DNA of 34,337 nucleotides from Betaproteobacteria bacterium (GCA_025356395.1 JANXTA010000146.1:1-34337), one strand, 5' to 3'. Positions 1-7,451 are shown, numbered from the stretch's first letter. Notes: generated from the sequence alone by a model not told the origin. A program made the numbers and translations.

Positions 1-149
1 CGTTCCGTCCCTGCGACCTTGCCCTGGTCGCGGATGGTCTGCATGTTGGAGTCCACATGGGCAACCGCGGCGAGCAGCGTTTCGCGCTCGGCAGGCTCGC
101 ACGAGAGCCGGTAGTCGCGCCCGAGGATCTGGACCGTCAGATGTTCCAT
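1..149 (-). CDS. zapA: Cell division protein ZapA, N-terminal part (cut by window edge)
   Basis: Only the first 49 or so residues are present; the gene runs off the left edge. The reverse strand from the ATG at 149 reads MEHLTVQILGRDYRLSCEP, then an acidic/Ala-rich helix and the stretch IRDQGKVAGTER. This is the N-terminal domain of ZapA, the small cytoplasmic protein that binds FtsZ and stabilises the Z ring. The start lies 14 bases after the stop of the ZapB-like gene, so the two are probably one transcript. In proteobacteria the 6S RNA gene usually follows zapA; that region lies outside the window. The identification is firm although the protein is partial. Confidence 0.9.
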   Translation of the reverse strand, partial: MEHLTVQILGRDYRLSCEPAERETLLAAVAHVDSNMQTIRDQGKVAGTE

Positions 150-163
150 GGTGGCGTTGGCTT

Positions 164-373
164 TCAGGGTTCGGCCGGGATGCGCGCGATCAGGGTCTCG
201 ACCCGATCGCGCGCCGCGTCGAGACGGTCGCGCAGCAACTTGTTCTCGCCGTCGCGCTGGTCGATCGCGATCCGCAACGTCTGGTTCTCTTCGCGCAGTG
301 TGGTCACGAGGCGCGCGAGTTCTGCGACGCGTTCGGCGATGCGATCGAGTTCCTGCGCGAGATCGATGGACAT
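164..373 (-). CDS. Small ZapB-like coiled-coil cell division protein
   Basis: A 69-residue protein beginning MSIDLAQELDRIAERVAEL and made almost entirely of heptad-like repeats (L, V and I alternating with charged residues), so it should form one long coiled coil with a short Pro-containing tail. It corresponds to the short coiled-coil protein commonly encoded just upstream of zapA (TIGR02449 type), thought to play the ZapB part in the ZapA-ZapB-FtsZ network. There is no signal peptide or membrane segment, so it should be cytoplasmic. zapA follows after 14 bases. The function is inferred from position and coiled-coil form, since such short sequences carry little specific signal. Confidence 0.8.
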   Translation of the reverse strand: MSIDLAQELDRIAERVAELARLVTTLREENQTLRIAIDQRDGENKLLRDRLDAARDRVETLIARIPAEP

Positions 374-484
374 GGCGCGATGCTAGGAGCGATGTCGATT
401 CAGCGTCAAGGCGAAGCGGAAGGCAGAGGTGGACCATGACGCCCGCGCAACAGTCGGCGGCTGCACATCGACGAGTCTTCTCGA

Positions 485-513
485 TTGACGCGCCCACCGT
501 CGATCCCTAGACT
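485..513 (+). promoter_or_regulatory. Predicted sigma-70 promoter of btuB
   Basis: TTGACG at 485-490 and TAGACT at 508-513 are separated by exactly 17 bases. The expected transcription start, near 520, coincides with the first bases of the cobalamin riboswitch, which is what the leader would require. The spacing and position are read directly from the sequence; activity is inferred. Confidence 0.65.
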
Positions 514-518
514 TGCGG

Positions 519-750
519 CCGCTTGGTGCTCAGGTGAAGCGTCTTTCATCCAGAGAAACGGGAAACAGGGTCGAGCGGCGCGAGCCGAACGCAACCTGTG
601 CTGCCCCCGCAACGGTCAGCAGGCGCATCGTCATGTCGACGATGCAGTCGCGTCGATCACCACTGTACGGACCGGTTCGTTCGATCCTCGAACGGGCTAT
701 CCGCATGGGAAGGTGGACGCGGCGGTCCTGCCAGCCCGGATACCGGCCAG
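519..750 (+). promoter_or_regulatory. Cobalamin (adenosylcobalamin) riboswitch
   Basis: All the conserved blocks of a cobalamin riboswitch occur in order: TTGGTGCTCAGGTG at 523-536, GGGAAACAGGG at 560-570, the B12-box core CTGCCCCCGCAACGGT at 601-616, CACCACTG at 658-665, ATGGGAAGGTGG at 705-716 and the closing CCAGCCCGGATACCGGCC at 731-748. The insert between 617 and 655 forms its own stem (GCATCGTC and GACGATGC). The element lies in the leader of btuB. In this family ligand binding represses transport genes, so btuB should be shut down when B12 is plentiful. Together with the downstream leader it fills the 541-base stretch between the ZapB-like gene and btuB that has no gene of its own. Confidence 0.95.
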
Positions 751-880
751 GCAATCGTCGGGAATGTCGCGGTGGGCGATGTCCGGCCGCGCCTTCCATC
801 CGGCAGAGCGGCGGGTCCATCCACGTCCAGCCTTCGTCGCATCCGCGCGTTCGGCACGCGACGTTCCCTTGTTGCCATCA

Positions 881-898
881 CCCCGCGGGGATGCGGGG
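881..898 (+). promoter_or_regulatory. Possible expression-platform hairpin ahead of the btuB start
   Basis: CCCCGC at 881-886 can pair with GCGGGG at 893-898, 16 bases before the btuB ATG and just upstream of its GGGAG ribosome-binding site. There is no run of T after it, so if it is the riboswitch expression platform it would control translation and not termination. The assignment is tentative: CCCCGCGGGG at 881-890 is also self-complementary, and other folds are possible. Confidence 0.3.
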
Positions 899-914
899 CA
901 TCGGGAGCGTTCAA

Positions 915-2843
915 ATGCGTCATCACCACTGGGTTCCGCTGATCTGCGGAACCGGTTTCACCGTTCTATCCGCCGTTGCGCCGGCGCAGTCCGTCGACCA
1001 ATCCGCGGCCACGCCGCTCGACCCGGTCGTCGTCACGTCGTCGCGGACCGCGCAACGCCTGAGCGATGCGCTGCCGGCCACGAGCGTGATCTCGCGAGCC
1101 GACATCGAGGACAGCCATGCCCCCGATCTCGCAACGCTGTTGCGCGGCCAGGCCGGCTTCGACGTCGCGCAGTCTGGCGGCCTGGGCTCGCAGTCCTCGC
1201 TATTCCTGCGCGGCTCCAATTCGAACCAGGTGCTGGTCCTGATCGATGGCCTTCGCGTCAACGCGGTGAACGGCGGCGCCGCGTCGATCGCGCACCTGAT
1301 GGTCGACCAGATCGATCACATCGAGATCGTGCGCGGCAATGTGTCGAGCCTCTACGGCTCGGAGGCGATCGGCGGCGTGGTGCAGATCTTCACGCGCGGT
1401 GGCACCGATAGCGGCGCACCGGGCTCGGTCGGCGCAGGCGTCACGTACGGCAGCGAACAGACCCGTGCCGCATCCGTCGACGCATCGCAGTCGTTCGGGC
1501 CGAGCGATGCCCGCACCCACGTCGGCGTGTCCGCGTCGTACCGCTCGGCGAACGGCTTCTCCGCGATCGATGCCGGTCGGGTCGCGGCGGCCAATCCCGA
1601 CTACGACGGCTATCGCAATCATTCCGTGTCTGCCAACGTCTCGCAGCGCTTCGGCGACCAAGAGGTTGGCGCGCGCTACTTTGAGAGCCACGGCAGGCTG
1701 CAATTCGACGACCCGAGCGACTACAGCTTCATCGACCCGGCTTACAACGGCCGCATCCAGACTCACGACGAACGCTCGCGACAGACCGATGCCGCTTTGT
1801 ATGCGCGCCTGAAGGCGACATCGTTCTGGGCCATCGACCTGCTGGCCGGTCAGTCGCGCGACCTGAGCGCGAACACGTCGTCCAATCCGTTCTCGTTCGT
1901 CACCGGCTCGACGACCAGCACCGATCGACAGTATCGGATCGGCAACACGCTCCGCGTCGACCAGCACGCCGCCACGTTGGCCTACGAACATCTCGACCAG
2001 ACCGGCTACGCGACGTCCTACGGCAACGGCATCGATGGCGCACGGTTTTCGCGCAAGGTCGACAGCTTCATGGCGGGCTACACAGGCCCGTTGTTCCTGC
2101 CGGCGAGCTGGAATGAGTTCCAGTTCAACGCACGCCACGATCGCTACTCCGACTTCGGCGATGCGACGACCGGACTCGCTGCATACGGCCTGAAGTTCGC
2201 ACCGGGCTGGAAGGCGATCGTGCAGGGCTCGACTGCCTTCAAGGCCCCGACCTTCAACGAGCTGTATTTCCCGTTCTTCGGCAATCCCGCGTTGAAGGCC
2301 GAGCGGGCCCGCAGCGTCGAGCTCGGCCTGCAGTACGCCCAGGAAGCGAGCCTGGTGCGGGCTTCGCTGTTTCGCACCCGCACGCACGACCTGATCGTGT
2401 TCGATCCGAATACTTTTCTCGCGAACAACATCGCACGGGCGAAGGTGACCGGCCTCGAGATCACGGGCCGCACCGTGATCGATGGCTGGACGCTGAGTGC
2501 GAACCTGACCTTCGCACGACCGATCGACGAGGACACCCGACAACTGTTGCTGCGCCGGGCGACGCACAACCTCGGGCTGGCGGTCGCGAAAAGCTACGGT
2601 GCGTGGCGGTTCAGCGGGGATGTACAGGCCGCAGGTGCCCGTTTTGATTCGGACATCAACACCTTCTCGAGAACCGAACTGGCGGGTTACGGCGTCGTCA
2701 ACTTTGGCGTTCGCTACCAGGTACTGCGTGGGACGACGGTGGGGGTCGCGGTCACCAATGCCTTCGACCGCCGTTATGCGCTGGTCGACGGTTACAACAC
2801 GGCCGGTCGCGTGACGACGGTGTCGCTGAATACGCGCTATTGA
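915..2843 (+). CDS. btuB: TonB-dependent vitamin B12 outer-membrane receptor BtuB
   Basis: A 642-residue TonB-dependent receptor that should import cobalamin across the outer membrane using energy from TonB-ExbB-ExbD. The ATG at 915 is chosen because GGGAG lies six bases upstream and the product then starts with a signal peptide, MRHHHWVPLICGTGFTVLSA, cleaved near APA-QS (residue 24-25). A TonB-box-like LDPVVVTSSR follows at about 35-44. The plug domain comes next (LFLRGSNSNQVLVLIDGLRVN; IEIVRGNVSSLYGSEAIGGVVQI), then a barrel ending ...VSLNTRY with the terminal aromatic residue typical of barrel proteins. The length suits BtuB (about 615 in E. coli). The cobalamin riboswitch directly upstream supports B12 as the ligand over a siderophore. 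A matching periplasmic binding protein, btuF, lies about 17 kb downstream. Confidence 0.95.
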   Translation: MRHHHWVPLICGTGFTVLSAVAPAQSVDQSAATPLDPVVVTSSRTAQRLSDALPATSVISRADIEDSHAPDLATLLRGQAGFDVAQSGGLGSQSSLFLRGSNSNQVLVLIDGLRVNAVNGGAASIAHLMVDQIDHIEIVRGNVSSLYGSEAIGGVVQIFTRGGTDSGAPGSVGAGVTYGSEQTRAASVDASQSFGPSDARTHVGVSASYRSANGFSAIDAGRVAAANPDYDGYRNHSVSANVSQRFGDQEVGARYFESHGRLQFDDPSDYSFIDPAYNGRIQTHDERSRQTDAALYARLKATSFWAIDLLAGQSRDLSANTSSNPFSFVTGSTTSTDRQYRIGNTLRVDQHAATLAYEHLDQTGYATSYGNGIDGARFSRKVDSFMAGYTGPLFLPASWNEFQFNARHDRYSDFGDATTGLAAYGLKFAPGWKAIVQGSTAFKAPTFNELYFPFFGNPALKAERARSVELGLQYAQEASLVRASLFRTRTHDLIVFDPNTFLANNIARAKVTGLEITGRTVIDGWTLSANLTFARPIDEDTRQLLLRRATHNLGLAVAKSYGAWRFSGDVQAAGARFDSDINTFSRTELAGYGVVNFGVRYQVLRGTTVGVAVTNAFDRRYALVDGYNTAGRVTTVSLNTRY

Positions 2844-2846
2844 TCG

Positions 2847-3215
2847 TCAGCGCTTCGGCCACAGGACCATTTGCGTGCAACGAAATAGCGCGATGGTCCT
2901 GCCGGTCGGTCCCTTCACGGTCGCATCCCAGATCTGGGTCGTGCGCCCGCCGTGCACGAGAGTCGTATGCGCCACGATGCGACCATCGAGCGCGGTCCCG
3001 AGGAAGTTGCTCTTCAGTTCGATGGTCGTGAAGCCGCGGGCGCCGGCCGGCAGATGGGCAACGCACCCATAGCCCGCCGCACTGGCCGCGCGTGCCGCGA
3101 CGCTCGCGGCATGCAGGTAGCCGTTGGGCGCGAGATGTCGCTTCTCCACCTGCAGCGACAGGACGATCGCGCCGTCAGCGATAGAGTCCTCCTGGATGCC
3201 CAGCAGATTCGGCAA
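2847..3215 (-). CDS. PaaI-type hotdog-fold thioesterase homologue; start uncertain, catalytic Asp not seen
   Basis: The protein contains LPNLLGIQED, HLAPNGYLHA, GFTTIELKSNFLGTA, HGGRTTQIWDA and ALFRCTQMVLWPK, the signature blocks of a PaaI-type acyl-CoA thioesterase family. These are small cytoplasmic hotdog-fold hydrolases. The helix after HLAPNGYLHA normally reads like HAGSVVTLADTAAGYG and supplies the catalytic acid; here it reads HAASVAARAASAAGYG, so Ala sits where Asp is expected. The start is unclear. Family-like residues (FHARQAS) continue upstream of the TTG at 3215 used here, but the frame offers no ATG or GTG, only TTG codons at 3347 and 3356, beyond a likely promoter box at 3330-3337. 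The stop is three bases from the btuB stop, convergent. It could be a working variant or a decaying gene. Confidence 0.7.
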   Translation of the reverse strand: MPNLLGIQEDSIADGAIVLSLQVEKRHLAPNGYLHAASVAARAASAAGYGCVAHLPAGARGFTTIELKSNFLGTALDGRIVAHTTLVHGGRTTQIWDATVKGPTGRTIALFRCTQMVLWPKR

Positions 3216-3308
3216 GGTGCTTGCCTGCCGCGCATGAAAACCTCTCGGCTGGAATTCGACTTGGCGCTGAGATATGGGTGCCGAAAGAGGGGGGTACGGG
3301 CTAATTTT

Positions 3309-3337
3309 TTGCTTTGTAAACGCGGATGGAGTATAAC
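3309..3337 (+). promoter_or_regulatory. Predicted promoter of the cold-shock gene; TATA box readable on both strands
   Basis: TTGCTT at 3309-3314 and TATAAC at 3332-3337 are 17 bases apart on the plus strand in a locally AT-rich patch. Transcription from about 3344 would give a leader of about 150 bases before the cold-shock ATG, as is typical of cspA-type genes. On the minus strand the overlapping bases 3330-3335 read TATACT, with TTGAAA 15 bases upstream, so the same patch could also serve the divergent hotdog gene. Confidence 0.55.
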
Positions 3338-3495
3338 GGGGCGGCAAAATTTTCAAGTCAAGTCTGTTGGTCGTTCGTCAACGCGGTTGCTGTTCCGTGA
3401 TTCGTCGGTTGTCCATTTCTTCCCTTGACAGTTCTGCACTCACTGGTGCGTCGCCTCGATGGACGCGCAATCTATATCTTTGCAAGGAAAGCAAT

Positions 3496-3699
3496 ATGGC
3501 AACCGGTACCGTAAAGTGGTTCAACGACGCTAAGGGCTTCGGCTTCATCACCCCGGACGAAGGCAGTGGCGATCTGTTCGCACATTTCTCGGAAATCCAG
3601 GGCAGCGGCTTCAAGTCGTTGCAAGAGAACCAGAAGGTCTCGTTCGAAGTGACTAAGGGCCCGAAGGGTCTGCAGGCTTCGAAGATCACCCCGCTGTAA
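3496..3699 (+). CDS. Cold-shock protein, CspA family
   Basis: A 67-residue single cold-shock domain: [20 protein letters not shown], then [10 protein letters not shown] and [17 protein letters not shown]. The two RNA-binding motifs are intact (KGFGFI for RNP1 and LFAHF for RNP2). These OB-fold proteins bind single-stranded RNA and act as RNA chaperones in cold or stationary phase. The ATG at 3496 is preceded by AAGGAAA at suitable spacing and gives exactly the family's usual length. The gene is monocistronic: it has its own promoter, a long leader and a strong terminator. The leader may carry the cold-responsive fold known for such genes, but I cannot show that from sequence alone. Confidence 0.95.
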   Translation: MATGTVKWFNDAKGFGFITPDEGSGDLFAHFSEIQGSGFKSLQENQKVSFEVTKGPKGLQASKITPL

Positions 3700-3750
3700 G
3701 CAGCAGGCTTCAAGCGGCTCGATCGTCAGATCGGCAGTCTGAATTGATAA

Positions 3751-3776
3751 AGCGCACCTTTGGGTGCGCTTTTTTT
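3751..3776 (+). terminator. Rho-independent terminator after the cold-shock gene
   Basis: AGCGCACC at 3751-3758 pairs with GGTGCGCT at 3763-3770 around a TTTG loop, followed by six T at 3771-3776. AT pairs extend the base. Read on the minus strand the same stem is followed by TTATCAATT, so it may also end transcription of the convergent lipoprotein gene. Confidence 0.9.
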
Positions 3777-3817
3777 ATGGCCAGAAAGAAACCGACGTCC
3801 TGTCGGCCTCTCGTGCT

Positions 3818-4303
3818 TCATCGATGGCCGCGGAACCCGCCACCGCCGTGAAAGCCGCCATCCCCGTGGTAATCGCCCCGGTATCCGCCGCGGTATCCGT
3901 AGCCGCCGCGGTAACCGAACGACAGCGACAGTCCCGGGTAAAAGCCGCCGTAGTACGGATAGGCTCCGTAGTAGCCACCGTACGGGTATCCCGCGTAGCC
4001 CGGATAGGCCCCGTAGTAGCCACCGTTCGGGTATCCCGCGTAGCCCGGATACGCATAGGAGTACGACTGCAGGACCTGGGCCTGCTGTTGCGCGGCCAGG
4101 TCGGCCTGGTCTTCCTGCTGAACCAGCGCGTTGGCCGCCGCGTAACGGTCACGGTCGGCCTGGTAAACAGGACGCGAAGCCAGTGCGGCGCTCTGCTCGG
4201 GGGTCAGACGCGCGAAAGGGACCGGTTGATAGACCGGGTAGGTCACGCAGCCAGACAGCGCGACTGCGGCAAGTCCGGCGGCGATCAATGAAAAGCTGCG
4301 CAT
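3818..4303 (-). CDS. Gly/Tyr-rich repeat lipoprotein of unknown function
   Basis: A 161-residue predicted lipoprotein. The signal peptide MRSFSLIAAGLAAVALSGC ends in a good lipobox (LSGC), so Cys19 should be lipidated. The start at 4303 has AAGGAAA just upstream; a longer reading frame exists but would bury the signal. After a Gln/Ala-rich helical stretch (QQEDQADLAAQQQAQVLQ) comes a low-complexity tail: two copies of a 15-residue unit, AYPGYAGYPNGGYYG and AYPGYAGYPYGGYYG, a degenerate third, then Gly/Arg/His-rich sequence ending GGGGFRGHR. I do not recognise a family beyond such repeat-tailed envelope lipoproteins. It lies 101 bases downstream of hslO on the same strand and may be cotranscribed with it. 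It is probably at the outer membrane, but its role is unknown. Confidence 0.75.
   Translation of the reverse strand: MRSFSLIAAGLAAVALSGCVTYPVYQPVPFARLTPEQSAALASRPVYQADRDRYAAANALVQQEDQADLAAQQQAQVLQSYSYAYPGYAGYPNGGYYGAYPGYAGYPYGGYYGAYPYYGGFYPGLSLSFGYRGGYGYRGGYRGDYHGDGGFHGGGGFRGHR
3966..4055. repeat. Two tandem 45-bp repeats inside the lipoprotein gene
   Basis: Bases 3966-4010 and 4011-4055 are near-identical 45-bp direct repeats (about 42 of 45 bases match by eye) encoding the 15-residue Gly/Tyr units. Being a multiple of three, gain or loss of a unit would keep the frame, so copy number could vary between strains. Confidence 0.9.
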
Positions 4304-4404
4304 GATGTTTCCTTCTTCGAACCTTGATTGCGGTGTTGTTGGGGCCACAGGGCGCGCGGCAGTTCATTCCAGCGCGACATTTAGGCTTGTCGCCTACCAC
4401 TTCG

Positions 4405-5364
4405 TCAGTGCCGCTGCCGCACCGGCTCGCGGACCCCGTCCATCGTATTGGTCGTTGCGAACAGCTGGGCGCAATCCACCATGTCGAAGTCGTAAGATTT
4501 GTTGCAGAACTCGCAGTCCACGTGGATGCCGCCCATCTCCGCGAGCGTCTCGTCGACTTCCTGTGCGCCCAGCGAGACCAGCATCGCGGCCACGCGCTCA
4601 CGCGTGCAACTACAACGGAAAGCGCACGGAACAGGGTCGTAGACCGCAAGGGTTTCTTCCCAAAAGAGGCGGCGCATCAAGGTGGATGGATCGACATCCA
4701 GCAACTCCTTGCGTTCGAGCGTGTTGGCGAACGTGACCGCGCGCTCCCAGACCTCTTCGGCCCGCGCTTCGGCCTCGGGATTGAAGGCCGTCTCAGTTCC
4801 GCCACCTTCCAGTGGAAGCTTCTGCAGCAGCAGCCCGTTGGCGTGCTCGTCGTCTGCCGCCAGCCACAACTGCGTGTGCAGCTGCTCCGAACGGCGCATG
4901 TAGCCTTCGAGCGCCTCGGCCACGCTCTCGCCTTCCAGCGGCACGATTCCCTGATAGGGCTGCTGCCCTTGCGAACGATCGCGCGGATCAAGAGTGATCG
5001 CGAAGCGCCCGTCGCCACCGACGTTGACGAGATCGGTGAACGTGGCGTCGTCGGCGATGGGATCGTTCGACGACAGCTTGACGGTCGCGCGCACGGTCAG
5101 GTCGGCGTTGCATTCGACGACCAGCAGTCGCACCGGACCGTCGCCGTGGATCTGCATGATCAACGCGCCGTTGAACTTGAGGTTCGCCGACAGCAGGGTG
5201 CTAGCCGCCACCAGTTCGCCGAGCATCCGCAACACGGGTTCGGGGTAGCTGTGACGATCCTTGATCTGCCGCCAGGTCGCGGCCAGCGAAACGATCTCTC
5301 CGCGGACCGGCGAGCGCGTGCTCGAACCGGCGTCGAAGAGGAACTTGTGCAACGTATCGCTCAT
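4405..5364 (-). CDS. hslO: Hsp33 redox-regulated chaperone
   Basis: A 319-residue Hsp33 beginning MSDTLHKFLFDAGSSTRSPV. This cytoplasmic holdase is switched on by oxidation plus heat or unfolding and protects proteins during hypochlorite and peroxide stress. The C-terminal zinc switch is complete: Cys251 and Cys253 in CSC, and Cys284 and Cys287 in CEFC. The N-terminal domain has the expected RGEIVSLAATWRQI and KFNGALIMQIHGDGPVRL blocks. The ATG at 5364 has GAGAGGG upstream and lies 19 bases after the stop of the gamma-carbonic-anhydrase-like gene, so the two are probably one operon. The length is close to the usual 290-300, with a slightly longer tail. Confidence 0.95.
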   Translation of the reverse strand: MSDTLHKFLFDAGSSTRSPVRGEIVSLAATWRQIKDRHSYPEPVLRMLGELVAASTLLSANLKFNGALIMQIHGDGPVRLLVVECNADLTVRATVKLSSNDPIADDATFTDLVNVGGDGRFAITLDPRDRSQGQQPYQGIVPLEGESVAEALEGYMRRSEQLHTQLWLAADDEHANGLLLQKLPLEGGGTETAFNPEAEARAEEVWERAVTFANTLERKELLDVDPSTLMRRLFWEETLAVYDPVPCAFRCSCTRERVAAMLVSLGAQEVDETLAEMGGIHVDCEFCNKSYDFDMVDCAQLFATTNTMDGVREPVRQRH

Positions 5365-5383
5365 GTGCGGACAACCCTCTCGT

Positions 5384-5908
5384 TCAATCGATGCGGACCG
5401 CGCGACCGCGGTACGCCACGGCTTCGGCCACGTAATGCGAGGCGCCGTTGCGGACACGCTCCACATCCTTCGGCGACAGCTCGCGGATCACGCGCGCGGG
5501 GCTGCCGAGAATCATCACGTGGTCCGGAAACACCTTGCCTTCGGTCACCAGCGAACCGGCTCCGACCAGGCAGCCCTTGCCGATCACGGCGCCATTCAGT
5601 ACGACCGCCTGGATACCGATCAGGCTGCCATCGCCGATCGTGCAGCCATGCAGCATGACCTGATGCGCGATCGTCACGTCCTCGCCGATGGTCAGCGGAA
5701 CACCGTCGTCGACGTGAAGTATCGCGCCGTCCTGCACGTTGCTGCGAGCGCCGATCGTGATGCTCGCGCTGTCGCCGCGGATCACCGCCTGCGGCCACAC
5801 GCTGACGTGATCGCCCAAGATGACATGGCCGACTACGGTCGCGCTCTCGTGCACGTAGGCGCTCGTGGAAATGTCGGGCACAAGGTCGCCGAGCTTATAG
5901 AGGGCCAT
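5384..5908 (-). CDS. Gamma-carbonic-anhydrase-like protein, YrdA type
   Basis: A 174-residue left-handed beta-helix protein with the hexapeptide-repeat pattern throughout. The three zinc-ligand histidines of gamma carbonic anhydrases are in place: His65 (ILHVDD), His82 (TIAHQV) and His87 (MLHGC). The start MALYKLGDLVPDI is family-typical, preceded by a GAGAG stretch. Bacterial YrdA/PaaY-type proteins form trimers; some hydrate CO2 and some hydrolyse thioesters, so the substrate here is open. The gene is the first of a likely two-gene unit with hslO and is divergent from the DUF455 gene. Confidence 0.9.
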   Translation of the reverse strand: MALYKLGDLVPDISTSAYVHESATVVGHVILGDHVSVWPQAVIRGDSASITIGARSNVQDGAILHVDDGVPLTIGEDVTIAHQVMLHGCTIGDGSLIGIQAVVLNGAVIGKGCLVGAGSLVTEGKVFPDHVMILGSPARVIRELSPKDVERVRNGASHYVAEAVAYRGRAVRID

Positions 5909-6026
5909 GCATTCTCTCGTTCGGTGAGGGGAAGGGCGAAGGCCGGCGTTCCACTAGACTCGTAGCTCACCGTCTCGTCCATCGACGAGGCGTCCGGATT
6001 GTATCGACGGCCGACGAGTGCCACCC

Positions 6027-6812
6027 ATGACCTCCCTGCGCGACCAAGCTTTGGCCGTTCTGCTGGAATGCAATCCTGCGGCCAAGGCGGCAGCCGGGCG
6101 CGTCGCGTCGATGACTCTCGAGAGCGGCGCCGGATTGCATCTGGCGGTCCCCTCAGGCATTCCGGGACGACCCGCGTTGCCGCTGCTGGTCCCGCCTGGC
6201 GAGGTCACCCTGCGCTCGGTCGCAACGCCCGAAGGTCGCGCGGCGCTGATCCATGCTCTCGCCCACATCGAACTCAACGCGATCGATCTCGCGGCGGACG
6301 CTTGCTGGCGATTCGCCGATCTGCCCGACAACTTCTATCGCGACTGGACGACCGTCATGCGCGAGGAGTCGCTGCACTTCGAATTGCTGTGCGGTCACCT
6401 CGCGACTCTCGGGCATCGCTACGGCGACTTCCCGGCCCACAACGCGTTGTGGGAGATGGCCGAGCGGACCCGGGGCGACGTGCTCGCGCGCGTGGCGCTG
6501 GTGCCGCGCACGCTCGAAGCGCGCGGGCTCGACGCGTCGCCGGCTGTGCGGCACAAGCTGCAGTCGGCCAGAGATTGTGCCGGCGCGGCGATCATCGACC
6601 GTATCCTGCGCGACGAGATCGGCCACGTGAAGATCGGCAATCTCTGGTACGCGTATCTGTGCGATCGCGCCGGTCTGGATCCGGTCGAGACCTATGCGCG
6701 ACTGGCGGTGCAATATCGCGCGCCGCAGCTGCGTGGTCCCTTCAATCTCGAGGCCCGCAGCGCCGCGGGCTTCAGTGCGGCTGAACTCGATGCACTGACC
6801 ATGACCCGTTAG
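6027..6812 (+). CDS. DUF455 ferritin-like diiron protein
   Basis: A 261-residue protein of the DUF455 family, a ferritin-like four-helix bundle. Candidate iron ligands can be seen: Glu82 (AHIELNAID), Glu114 and His117 (REESLHFELL), Glu164 (RTLEARGLD), and Glu197 and His200 (RDEIGHVKIG). That is the E, ExxH, E, ExxH pattern of diiron proteins, and resembles the tRNA hydroxylase MiaE more than storage ferritins. The reaction is unknown. The ATG at 6027 is preferred; a GTG at 6018 would add three residues. It stands alone, divergent from the gamma-carbonic-anhydrase gene and convergent with mobR. Confidence 0.85.
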   Translation: MTSLRDQALAVLLECNPAAKAAAGRVASMTLESGAGLHLAVPSGIPGRPALPLLVPPGEVTLRSVATPEGRAALIHALAHIELNAIDLAADACWRFADLPDNFYRDWTTVMREESLHFELLCGHLATLGHRYGDFPAHNALWEMAERTRGDVLARVALVPRTLEARGLDASPAVRHKLQSARDCAGAAIIDRILRDEIGHVKIGNLWYAYLCDRAGLDPVETYARLAVQYRAPQLRGPFNLEARSAAGFSAAELDALTMTR

Positions 6813-6846
6813 GCCAACACGGGTCGCCGCGAGAAGCCGACGTGCC

Positions 6847-7323
6847 TCACTCCTTTTCACTTAGTGTCCGCAACGGCGCGGAGAGCAGGTCGTTGTGCGC
6901 GTTCGCCAGTTTTGCAAGAAGCTGGACGACGGTCGAACGATCTTCGATGGACAACGGTTCGAGCATCCGCTGCTGGACGCGTAGGACGGCGGGCTCGACG
7001 CGCTTCAAGAGGCTCTTTCCAGTCGGCGTAAGCCGCAGCAACCGGGCCCGGCGATCGCTCGGGCTCGCATGCCGCGAGATCCAGGACTTGGCTTCCAGGC
7101 GATCGAGGACACCGCCGAGCGTCGATCTATCGAACGCGATCAGCGACGACAGCCGCGTCGCATCCACATCCGGATGCTGGCGAATCATCGCCAGCGCCGC
7201 GTACTGGACCGAGGTCAGGTCGTAAGCGGCGCACTCCGCGCTGAACAGCGCGGTCGAAATCTGATGCACCCGGCGGATCAGATGGCCCGGCATCTCATAC
7301 AGGTCGACCTTCGGCAGATTCAT
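6847..7323 (-). CDS. mobR: MarR-family regulator, probable MobR
   Basis: A 158-residue winged-helix regulator starting MNLPKVDLYEMPGHLIRRVH. The core DVDATRLSSLIAFDRSTLGGVLDRLEAKSWI is the recognition helix region, followed by the wing SPSDRRARLLRLTPTG and a C-terminal dimerisation helix. The ATG at 7323 has GAGGAG just upstream. It is divergent from mobA with a 219-base spacer. In Comamonas testosteroni the MarR-type protein MobR, encoded beside mobA, represses it and is released by 3-hydroxybenzoate; sequence type and arrangement fit that role. The family is certain, while the specific name rests on context. Confidence 0.85.
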   Translation of the reverse strand: MNLPKVDLYEMPGHLIRRVHQISTALFSAECAAYDLTSVQYAALAMIRQHPDVDATRLSSLIAFDRSTLGGVLDRLEAKSWISRHASPSDRRARLLRLTPTGKSLLKRVEPAVLRVQQRMLEPLSIEDRSTVVQLLAKLANAHNDLLSAPLRTLSEKE

Positions 7324-7451
7324 TGCTCCTCGCGTCAGAAAGTTGCTTGGGTCGAGCATATCTCGGGGTAGTCGCCGAACGGTTGCTCCCTGCTCGGAAC
7401 TGCAGAAACAGCATGGGATGAAATCGACGAGGCAGTGCAAGGCCGACCAAA

